A stretch of DNA of 39,936 nucleotides from SIG299 sp045531895 (GTDB taxonomy: Bacteria > Bacillota > Clostridia > Lachnospirales > Lachnospiraceae). The position numbers and the translations under genes are program-made. Below, piece by piece: positions 15,674 to 22,571 of this stretch. The notes under the pieces were generated by a model. That model was given only the letters and a program-made list of their open reading frames with translations, was not told where the DNA came from and searched no databases. The stretch lies in contig JAZSEW010000101.1 in the NCBI GenBank assembly GCA_045531895.1, positions 1 to 39,936 on the forward strand, in the 5' to 3' direction. The number at the start of each line of letters is the position of its first letter. Within the stretch, counting starts at the first letter, position 1.

Positions 15674-16702
15674 ATGGAGAAATTCATTGAGTTCTGGAGA
15701 AACGTCTGGCAGGGAATTTGTGCCGGATGCCTTGTCTGGTGGAATGCAAATAAAACAGGGTGTCTTTGGATAGGAAGAGCATCCGTTCGCTTTGGAAAAG
15801 CCTGTGCCAATGTATGGAAGAAGTATCTAAAGAAACCGGTGCAAAAGGCTTTACAGCTACACTGGATTCCTATATTGCTGTTGGTAATTGCATCGGTAAT
15901 ACTTCTGGTTTATGCCTTTGCCATACCGGATGCAAAGCCGGCAATTGTCTATGCAGGATATTTTATTTCAGCATATATGCTGGCAGTGGTTTGTGTCAGT
16001 CTGCCGAAGGTAATTCGAGGAGCGAAAAAAAGGTTGTATGCCAATGCTTATAGTGAGAAATTTCTTACCGATAAAAAGCTGCGGACGGAAATTTTTCTGT
16101 ATCTAAGCTGCGGGTTCAGTATTTTTTACGCTATCTTTAAATTCAGTGCTGGGGTTTATTACCGTTCCACATGGATTGGTGCTGTAGCAATATATTATAT
16201 TATTATCAGCCTGATGCGGTTTGGTCTGATAAAACGATACCGTTATAATCTGCAGCATGAGGATGAACGGGAACAGAGGTTGTTCGGGCTGAAAAGCTAC
16301 CGTTTCTGTGGAATACTGATGTTTTTATTAAATAGTGCAGTGACAGGATTGGTCATCCAGTTAATCTGGAAGGGAGAAACCTATCAGTATCCGGGCTTTC
16401 TGATTTATGCCTTTGCGGCCTATTCCTTTTATTGTATCGGGATGGCGGTGCGAAATATGGCGAAGCACCGAAAGCTGGAAACTCCGGTGTTAGCAGCGGC
16501 AAAAATGTTATCCTTTGCCTGTGCCCTGATGTCTATTCTGGCAACACAGACAGCCATGCTGACTCAGTTTGGAGATGGAAATACAAAGTTTGCACGTTTT
16601 ATGAATGCGGCAACCGGTTCGGTGGTCTGCTTTCTGATTTTTGGTCTGGCAGTGTGGATGGTGCGCCGGGCAAACAAAGAAATGAAGAGGATGGAAGAAT
16701 AA
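15674..16702 (+). CDS. Polytopic membrane protein of unknown function (about 8 TM)
   Basis: I do not recognise a family. The 342-residue protein has a Trp/Lys-rich soluble N-terminus of about 60 residues, then about eight hydrophobic segments, including LLLVIASVILLVYAF, FISAYMLAVVCVSL, IYYIIISLMRF, LMFLLNSAVTGLVIQL and CFLIFGLAVWM. Basic loops such as RGAKKRLYANAY suggest cytoplasmic sides. It starts 2 bases after the kinase stop, so translation is probably coupled. A role as sensor partner or output of the two-component system is inference from position only. Confidence 0.8.
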   Translation: MEKFIEFWRNVWQGICAGCLVWWNANKTGCLWIGRASVRFGKACANVWKKYLKKPVQKALQLHWIPILLLVIASVILLVYAFAIPDAKPAIVYAGYFISAYMLAVVCVSLPKVIRGAKKRLYANAYSEKFLTDKKLRTEIFLYLSCGFSIFYAIFKFSAGVYYRSTWIGAVAIYYIIISLMRFGLIKRYRYNLQHEDEREQRLFGLKSYRFCGILMFLLNSAVTGLVIQLIWKGETYQYPGFLIYAFAAYSFYCIGMAVRNMAKHRKLETPVLAAAKMLSFACALMSILATQTAMLTQFGDGNTKFARFMNAATGSVVCFLIFGLAVWMVRRANKEMKRMEE

Positions 16703-16704
16703 GG

Positions 16705-17094
16705 ATGGAAGAAAAAAACGTATTTGAATATAGTTATTCGGCAAAGCAGCAGGAAGAAATAGATGCCATTAAACGTAAATATTTTCCCAAGGAGGAGAAA
16801 GCAAAGGAATATGATAAGCTGGAAGAATTAAAGTGTCTGGATAGACAGGTAGAGCTGACAGCTACTATCTGGGCTATTGTCGTGGGATTTATAGGAACCT
16901 TGATTTTTGGTACCGGAATGAGCCTGATTTTGGCGTTTGAGCCCAGGATGTTTGCATTTGGAATCCCGATAGGGATACTTGGAATTGCAGGGATGGCATT
17001 GGCACTTCCGGCATACCGCATGGTATTAAAAAAACAAAGAGAAAAGGCGGCACCAAAGATTCTGACACTTACGGAAGAACTATCGAAAAATTAG
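16705..17094 (+). CDS. Small membrane protein of unknown function (2 TM)
   Basis: A 129-residue protein starting 2 bases after the preceding stop. It has a charged helical N-terminus (SAKQQEEIDAIKRKYF, about 10-45) and two hydrophobic helices, VVGFIGTLIFGTGMSLIL and PIGILGIAGMALALP, with a Lys-rich tail. The longer open frame upstream of 16705 overlaps the previous gene out of frame and has no start support. It is the last gene before a strong terminator, so it belongs to the two-component operon. Function unknown. Confidence 0.78.
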   Translation: MEEKNVFEYSYSAKQQEEIDAIKRKYFPKEEKAKEYDKLEELKCLDRQVELTATIWAIVVGFIGTLIFGTGMSLILAFEPRMFAFGIPIGILGIAGMALALPAYRMVLKKQREKAAPKILTLTEELSKN

Positions 17095-17180
17095 TGATTT
17101 GTGTGGGTAAGAGGGAAGAATATTTGCACTAATGCTGTACATTATGATAATAAATTTACACTAATATTTTAACTAAAACA

Positions 17181-17244
17181 AAACTGTACCTCTCTCAGGT
17201 GTTAGATTCTTAGGTCTATCTATTGAGAGTTGGTACAGTTTTTT
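17181..17244. terminator. Bidirectional intrinsic terminator
   Basis: AAACTGTACC TCTCTCA (17181-17197) pairs with TGAGAG and GGTACAGTTT (17224-17241) with small bulges and is flanked by A and T runs. It separates the two-component operon from the convergent cysK gene. Confidence 0.85.
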
Positions 17245-17277
17245 ATATCAATGTGTTTTATAACGGAATATTAGAAC

Positions 17278-18204
17278 CTAAAACAGTTCGGTGGAAAGAT
17301 ATCTGTCACCGGAATCCGGCAGAATCACCACAATAGTCTTTCCTTTGTTTTCTTCCCGCTTTGCTACTTCGATTGCCGCGTAAAGAGCAGCTCCGGAGGA
17401 AATACCAACAAGAATTCCTTCCTTTTTTCCAATCCAGCGGCCACCTTCAAAAGCATCATCATTTTCCACCTGAATAATTTCATCGTAAACATCAGTATTT
17501 AAAATTTCCGGAATAAATCCGGCGCCAATCCCCTGAATAGCATGAGGACCTGCCTGACCACCGGAAAGCACAGGAGAGGAAGCAGGTTCTACAGCAACTA
17601 CCTTGATTTCTGGGTTTCTGGATTTTAAATATTCGCCGGTGCCGGTGATGGTGCCGCCGGTGCCGACAGTAGCTACCAGAATATCTACTTTGCCATCGGT
17701 GTCTTCATAAATTTCAGGACCGGTGGATTCAAAGTGAGCCTTTGGATTGATGGGATTCACAAACTGACCTGCCACAAAGCCGCCCGGCAGTTCCTTTGCA
17801 AGTTCTTCAGCCTTTTCGATGGCACCTGACATGCCGAGTTTACCATCGGAAAGCACCAGCTCTGCACCGTAAGCAGCAATCAGCTTGCGTCGTTCTTCGG
17901 ACATGGTGTCAGGCATAACGATAATGGCGCGGTAACCCTTTGCAGTGGCAACGGCAGCCAGACCGATGCCGGTGTTGCCGGAGGTCGGCTCGATGATAAC
18001 CGTATCTTTTGTAAGTTTTCCATTCTTTTCTGCATCTTCAATCATTGCTTTTGCTACACGGTCTTTAATGGAACCGGCAGGATTTAAATACTCCAATTTT
18101 GCCAGAAGCTTTGCATGAAGTTCGAATTCCTTTTCTATATGTGTGAGTTCCAGAAGCGGTGTTTTACCGATTAACTGGTCTGCAGAGGTATAAATTTTTG
18201 CCAT
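17278..18204 (-). CDS. cysK: Cysteine synthase A (O-acetylserine sulfhydrylase)
   Basis: Makes L-cysteine from O-acetylserine and sulfide with pyridoxal phosphate. The 308 residues start MAKIYTSADQLIGKTPLLEL and show the PLP lysine in PAGSIKDRVA, the substrate loop EPTSGNTGIGLA, the phosphate-binding GTGGTITG and the C-terminal ILPDSGDRYLST. The start at 18204 has GGAGG 5 bases upstream; a longer in-frame reading to 18255 lacks a site. It lies alone on the minus strand, divergent from the TetR gene. No T-box or S-box leader is visible, so regulation is likely at its promoter. Confidence 0.96.
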   Translation of the reverse strand: MAKIYTSADQLIGKTPLLELTHIEKEFELHAKLLAKLEYLNPAGSIKDRVAKAMIEDAEKNGKLTKDTVIIEPTSGNTGIGLAAVATAKGYRAIIVMPDTMSEERRKLIAAYGAELVLSDGKLGMSGAIEKAEELAKELPGGFVAGQFVNPINPKAHFESTGPEIYEDTDGKVDILVATVGTGGTITGTGEYLKSRNPEIKVVAVEPASSPVLSGGQAGPHAIQGIGAGFIPEILNTDVYDEIIQVENDDAFEGGRWIGKKEGILVGISSGAALYAAIEVAKREENKGKTIVVILPDSGDRYLSTELF

Positions 18205-18263
18205 GGTGGCCTCCGTTCTGACGCAATTACACACGTCGTTATTTCTTATTTTCATTATATATT

Positions 18264-18292
18264 ATTCTACCGCAGAAAATCCCGGTTGTAAA
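18264..18292 (-). promoter_or_regulatory. Candidate promoter for cysK
   Basis: On the minus strand TTTACA (18292-18287) and TAGAAT (18269-18264) have a 17-base spacer, 60 bases before the cysK start. Confidence 0.6.
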
Positions 18293-18352
18293 TCAGTAAT
18301 AATACATTCATGTGCAATATGCTTTTGCTTTTTTGTTAACCGAAGTGGGTAG

Positions 18353-18381
18353 TTGACTCTACGAAAAAAATGTTTTATAAT
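18353..18381 (+). promoter_or_regulatory. Strong promoter for the TetR-family gene
   Basis: TTGACT (18353-18358) and a perfect TATAAT (18376-18381) are separated by 17 bases. The predicted start point, about 18388, falls on the first base of the tandem operator that follows. Confidence 0.8.
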
Positions 18382-18387
18382 ATTGGC

Positions 18388-18416
18388 TGAATAAAAATTC
18401 AATGAATACAAATTCA
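18388..18416. promoter_or_regulatory. Tandem inverted-repeat operator, probably for the TetR repressor
   Basis: TGAATAAAAATTCA (18388-18401) and TGAATACAAATTCA (18403-18416) are two copies of a TGAAT-N4-ATTCA palindrome spaced by one base, a 15-base period. They begin at the predicted transcription start, where a bound repressor would block the promoter, and lie 50 bases before the TetR start codon. Confidence 0.7.
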
Positions 18417-18465
18417 ATAAAATGAAATGGAAATAAAACATATTAATGCACATGGGGAGGGACGT

Positions 18466-19041
18466 ATGGACACACGAAAGGAACAAAAGGAAAAACGCCG
18501 TCAGGATATTATTTACGCTGCTCTTGAACTGTTTGTCAGTCAGGGCTATGCCGCAACCAAGGTGACGGATATTGCAAAAAAAGTACATATGAGTACCGGG
18601 TTAATGTTTCACTATTTTGATTCCAAAGAAACGTTGTATGAAGAACTGGTACGCATCGGTTTGCAGGGAACACAGTATCCGATAAATCAGCAATACGCCC
18701 ATGCAATTGATTTTTTTATACAGTTTACCACACAATTATTTGCATATATGAAGCAGGAGCCGATGACGGCAAAGCTGTTTGTCCTCATGGCAGAAGCTCA
18801 GCGAAATATGGCAACACCCCCTCATATCCGGGAGATTGCCATGCAGGTCAGCACCATTGAGCAGTTTGTGCAAATCATTGAGTGGGGACAAAAGGAAGGA
18901 ACCATCAGGGAGGGAAATCCAAGAGCCCTTTCCAATGCATTTTGGTGTAGCATTCAGGGAGTTGCAGAGCATTATGCCACCAATCCGGAAATTGAGCTGC
19001 CGGAGGCTGACTGGATTGTGGATATTGTGAGAAAGAAATAA
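18466..19041 (+). CDS. TetR-family transcriptional regulator
   Basis: A 191-residue repressor-type protein. The N-terminal helix-turn-helix is visible in RRQDIIYAALELFVSQGYAA then TKVTDIAKKVHMSTGLMFHYFDSKETLYEELV, a textbook TetR pattern; the rest is the ligand and dimer domain. The ATG at 18466 follows GGGGAGG; a longer in-frame reading to 18427 has no site. The tandem operator at the promoter suggests autoregulation. A CrtI-like oxidoreductase starts 34 bases downstream, so the regulator probably controls it too. The ligand is unknown. Confidence 0.92.
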   Translation: MDTRKEQKEKRRQDIIYAALELFVSQGYAATKVTDIAKKVHMSTGLMFHYFDSKETLYEELVRIGLQGTQYPINQQYAHAIDFFIQFTTQLFAYMKQEPMTAKLFVLMAEAQRNMATPPHIREIAMQVSTIEQFVQIIEWGQKEGTIREGNPRALSNAFWCSIQGVAEHYATNPEIELPEADWIVDIVRKK

Positions 19042-19075
19042 ATTACTAAGGGAAGAAGCTGAGAGGAGAATGGCT

Positions 19076-20548
19076 ATGAAAAAAGTAATAATTATTGGTG
19101 GCGGAATTGCCGGAATGACAGCAGGGATTTTACTGCAAAAGGCAGGCTTTCAAACAGAAATCTTTGAGAAAAATGCAGTGCCGGGAGGACAATGTACCGG
19201 TTGGAAAAGAGAAGGATACTTTATCGATAATTGTATTCACTGGCTGACAGGAACGAGGGAAGGAAGCGCTCTGCACGAACTCTGGAAGGAAATTGGAGCA
19301 CTCGGTGACAATGTGGAAGTGCATGAAAAGGAGATGTTCTTTTCCTCACGGTTAAATGGAGAAACGCTCACTTTTTGGCGGGATAAAGAAAGAACCAGAC
19401 AGGAGATGTTGGAACTGTCCCCGGAGGACGAAAAAGAAATCAATAAACTTATGGACTATGTGGAACTGGCTGAAACTATGACAGTCCCAGTGGAAAAACC
19501 ATTCGATGCCATGAATTTATTTGACTGGATGAAGCTGGGGATGTCCATGAAGTCAATGGGAAAAGTAATGAAAGAATACGGTAAAATGGATATCAGGGAA
19601 CTTGCCATGCGATTCCGGCATCCATTGATTCAGCGGGCTATTACAGATTATATGCCGGAGGGCTATCAGGCCTATGCTTTTTTAGTTTCTTATGGAACCG
19701 TGACCGGCGGAAACGGTGATATTCCCAAAGGCGGTTCTTTGGCGATGGCATTGCGTATTGCTGCTAAATATAAAGAAAACGGCGGCATAGTACATACAAA
19801 CACGCCTGTAGCAAAAATTGTTTTAAAAGGAAAAAGGGCAGAAGGGATTTTACTACAGGATGGAACGAAAGTGTCTGCAGACTATGTAGTGTGTGCCTGT
19901 GATACGGATTTTACATTCGGTGCTCTTTTACCAAAGCAATATATGCCAAAGAATCTGAAAAAAATGTATGAGGAAAGAAAAGCATATCCGGTGGGCAGTG
20001 GATTTCAGATTGCCTTTGCAGTAGATGGTGTATTTCCGGAGATTACCGGAACCAGAGTATTTTCCTGTGAGGAGATTGGAGTAGGCAGTAAAACCGTACA
20101 GGCAATGAGCATTCAATCCTATGATTATGAGCCGGCGTTTGCACCGGAAGGAAAAATGATTCTGCAATCCAACTTCTCCCAGAACGAAGAGGATTATAGA
20201 TATTGGGAGAGGCTTTATTCTGATAAAACGGAATATCAGAAAATTAAAAGTGAAATTGCTCAGCAGGCAATGGAAAGAGTAATAGAAGAATATCCTTTTT
20301 TGGATGGGAAAATTCGAGTTATTGATGTCTGGTCACCAATGACATATACCCGTTATTGCAATTCTTATAAGGGTGCCTACATGAGTTTTGTAACGACAAA
20401 GCAGGCAAAGAGCATTACCGTACCGGGAACGATAAAGGGTGTAGACAATGTGTTACTGGCGAGTCAGTGGCAAATGGGACCGGGAGGGCTCCCGACGGCG
20501 GCTGCTATGGGAAAATTTGCGGCATGGCGGATTATTAATAATTCGTAA
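19076..20548 (+). CDS. CrtI/phytoene desaturase-like FAD-dependent oxidoreductase
   Basis: A 490-residue flavoprotein of the amine-oxidase/CrtI fold. The N-terminal dinucleotide motif VIIIGGGIAGMTAGILLQKA is followed by EKNAVPGGQCTGW, a signature shared by phytoene desaturases and retinol saturases, and the C-terminal FAD motif VDNVLLASQWQMGPGGLPTA. No crtB or other carotenoid gene is seen, so carotenoid synthesis is not supported; an isolated CrtI-like protein in a gut anaerobe more likely acts on another hydrophobic or unsaturated substrate. The start is placed at 19076, 7 bases after GAGGAG; the ATG at 19070 almost abuts that site. It sits in a TetR-led transcript. Confidence 0.85.
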   Translation: MKKVIIIGGGIAGMTAGILLQKAGFQTEIFEKNAVPGGQCTGWKREGYFIDNCIHWLTGTREGSALHELWKEIGALGDNVEVHEKEMFFSSRLNGETLTFWRDKERTRQEMLELSPEDEKEINKLMDYVELAETMTVPVEKPFDAMNLFDWMKLGMSMKSMGKVMKEYGKMDIRELAMRFRHPLIQRAITDYMPEGYQAYAFLVSYGTVTGGNGDIPKGGSLAMALRIAAKYKENGGIVHTNTPVAKIVLKGKRAEGILLQDGTKVSADYVVCACDTDFTFGALLPKQYMPKNLKKMYEERKAYPVGSGFQIAFAVDGVFPEITGTRVFSCEEIGVGSKTVQAMSIQSYDYEPAFAPEGKMILQSNFSQNEEDYRYWERLYSDKTEYQKIKSEIAQQAMERVIEEYPFLDGKIRVIDVWSPMTYTRYCNSYKGAYMSFVTTKQAKSITVPGTIKGVDNVLLASQWQMGPGGLPTAAAMGKFAAWRIINNS

Positions 20549-20647
20549 ACATTTCCCCAACAATTCAAAAATAATCCATTGTTAGAATAAGGCCATAAGA
20601 TGAAACAAAAAAACAAATCAAAGAAAAGAAAGGCCAGGTAAAAAACA

Positions 20648-21028
20648 ATGGAAAAGAAAAATTTTATTAAGTTAGTATTAGGTGTCGTTGGCGGTTTATT
20701 ATTCTCTCTCGGTATGTGCATGTGCTTACTTCCGGAGTGGAACATGTTTACAGAAGGTGTTGTTTTTACAGCAGTAGGCGCAGTAGTATTATTGGTAACT
20801 TTACTGGTACATTGCAAGCAGTCCGGCGTAAAAATCAAATTACCAAGTGCAAAAATTGTGTTAAAGACTTTATATGGTCTGGTGGCAACCTTAGTATTTG
20901 GCCTTGGCATGTGCATGGTGATGGTATTTGAAGGTATGATGCTCTGGGGCATTTTAGTTGGTATCATCGGCATTGTTTTATTGCTGTTCCTGATTCCGAT
21001 GTGCTTTGGATTTAAGAAGGCAGAATAA
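20648..21028 (+). CDS. Small membrane protein with two repeated halves (4 TM)
   Basis: I do not recognise a family. The 126-residue protein has about four hydrophobic helices. The first half (about 15-54) and second half (about 80-118) look alike: FSLGMCMCLLPEWNM and FGLGMCMVMVFEGMM align at an offset of 65 residues, each followed by a Val/Ile/Leu-rich helix. This suggests an internal duplication. A lysine-rich loop joins the halves and a short basic tail ends it. The ribosome site is weak. It lies 99 bases behind the CrtI-like gene and ends before a strong terminator, so it may be in the same transcript. Confidence 0.78.
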   Translation: MEKKNFIKLVLGVVGGLLFSLGMCMCLLPEWNMFTEGVVFTAVGAVVLLVTLLVHCKQSGVKIKLPSAKIVLKTLYGLVATLVFGLGMCMVMVFEGMMLWGILVGIIGIVLLLFLIPMCFGFKKAE

Positions 21029-21050
21029 GAGAATTTCATATGAAATTAAA

Positions 21051-21089
21051 AATAAACTTCGGCAAAAAAATGCCGGAGTTTATTTTTTG
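21051..21089 (+). terminator. Intrinsic terminator
   Basis: AATAAACTTCGGCA pairs with TGCCGGAGTTTATT (one G-T pair) around an A-only loop and is followed by a T run. It closes the unit that ends with the small membrane protein and insulates the enolase gene. Confidence 0.92.
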
Positions 21090-21172
21090 TTCTTTCGGGC
21101 ATACTTTTAGTTAGGATAGGTAATTTCTATCAAATTTGTAAAAAAAGTGTAGTATAAAGGAGAATGGAAAGA

Positions 21173-22468
21173 ATGAACTATTTAGAAATCGAAAAAGTAA
21201 TCGGTCGTGAAATTTTAGATTCCCGCGGCAATCCGACGGTAGAAGCAGAGGTGACTCTTGTGGATGGAACTGTGGCAAGAGGTACTGCTCCAAGCGGGGC
21301 TTCCACCGGTGAATTTGAAGCATTAGAGCTTCGTGACGGTGACAAGAAGAGATACCTTGGCAAGGGTGTGACAAAGGCAGTGGAAAATATTAATACTAAG
21401 ATTGCAAAAGCAATTGCAGGTATGGATGCTTCTGATATTTACGCAGTAGACAAAGCAATGATTGAATTAGATGGAACCAAGGATAAGTCGAAGCTTGGTG
21501 CTAATGCAATTCTGGCAGTATCTATTGCAACAGCAAGAGCGGCAGCAACTGCGATGAACCTTCCACTGTACCGTTTTCTTGGCGGTATTTCCGGCAACCG
21601 TCTTCCAGTTCCGATGATGAATATTTTAAATGGTGGCGCCCATGCGACGAACACTTTAGACGTACAGGAATTTATGATTATGCCTGTTGGCGCAGAAAGC
21701 TTCAAGGAAGCGCTTCGCCAGTGTGCCGAGGTATTCCATGCATTAGCGGCGCTCTTAAAGTCCAAGGGATTGACCACCTCTGTTGGTGACGAAGGTGGTT
21801 TTGCACCAGACCTTGCCGGCGATGAGGAAGCAATCCAGTATATTTTAGAGGCAGTAAAGAATGCAGGCTATGAACCGGGCAAGGATTTCATGATTGCCAT
21901 GGATGCAGCATCCAGTGAATGGAAGGGTGAAAGACAAGGCGAATATGTACTTCCAAAGGCAGGCACAAAGTTTACCTCCGATGGTCTGATTGAACACTGG
22001 AAGCAGTTAGTAGAAAAGTATCCGATAATTTCCATTGAGGATGCGTTGGATGAAGAGGACTGGGAAGGCTGGCAGAAGCTTACCGCAGAGCTTGGTGACA
22101 AGGTGCAGCTGGTAGGTGATGACCTGTTTGTTACAAATACTGAGAGACTTAAGAAGGGTATTGATAACCATTGCGGTAACTGTATTTTAATCAAGCTGAA
22201 CCAGATTGGTTCTGTGTCCGAAACACTGGAGGCAATCAAGATGGCTCACAAGGCAGGCTATACCGCAGTTTCCTCCCACCGTTCCGGTGAGACAGAGGAT
22301 ACCACGATTGCAGACCTTGCAGTGGCTTTAAACACTTGCCAGATTAAGACCGGTGCACCAAGCCGTTCGGAGCGTGTGGCAAAGTATAATCAGCTGCTCC
22401 GCATTGAGGAGGAGCTTGGTGAGAGCGCGGCTTATCCGGGTATGGGAGCATTCAATGTAAGAAAATAG
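21173..22468 (+). CDS. eno: Enolase (phosphopyruvate hydratase)
   Basis: Converts 2-phosphoglycerate to phosphoenolpyruvate in glycolysis. The 431 residues have the family N-terminus EIEKVIGREILDSRGNPTVE, GAPSGASTGEFEALELRDG-type loop, the signature GDDLFVTNT, the catalytic lysine segment ILIKLNQIGS, SHRSGETED and the closing metal-site region. AAAGGAG at 21157-21163 gives a 9-base spacing to the ATG at 21173; the ATG at 21164 abuts it and would add only three residues. It stands alone between a terminator and the next kinase. Confidence 0.98.
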   Translation: MNYLEIEKVIGREILDSRGNPTVEAEVTLVDGTVARGTAPSGASTGEFEALELRDGDKKRYLGKGVTKAVENINTKIAKAIAGMDASDIYAVDKAMIELDGTKDKSKLGANAILAVSIATARAAATAMNLPLYRFLGGISGNRLPVPMMNILNGGAHATNTLDVQEFMIMPVGAESFKEALRQCAEVFHALAALLKSKGLTTSVGDEGGFAPDLAGDEEAIQYILEAVKNAGYEPGKDFMIAMDAASSEWKGERQGEYVLPKAGTKFTSDGLIEHWKQLVEKYPIISIEDALDEEDWEGWQKLTAELGDKVQLVGDDLFVTNTERLKKGIDNHCGNCILIKLNQIGSVSETLEAIKMAHKAGYTAVSSHRSGETEDTTIADLAVALNTCQIKTGAPSRSERVAKYNQLLRIEEELGESAAYPGMGAFNVRK

Positions 22469-22489
22469 AGTGAATATACAGAAAAAAGT

Positions 22490-22517
22490 TTATCAAACGC
22501 GAAAGATGTGATATACT
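22490..22517 (+). promoter_or_regulatory. Candidate promoter for the hybrid histidine kinase
   Basis: TTATCA (22490-22495) and TATACT (22512-22517) are 16 bases apart, 55 bases before the kinase start. Confidence 0.45.
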
Positions 22518-22571
22518 GATTCCAAAAGAAGTCAATAGGTGCCGATTGGTTTGTAAACAAAGGAGAATAAA

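Noticed and set aside
16432..16704. Upstream extension of the 2-TM membrane protein frame
   Set aside because: It overlaps the preceding gene out of frame and has no ribosome site; the ATG at 16705 directly after the stop fits the operon.
20464..21039. Minus-strand 191-codon frame opposite the small membrane protein
   Set aside because: No ribosome site, antisense to a hydrophobic gene with a good start and terminator; composition typical of a shadow frame.
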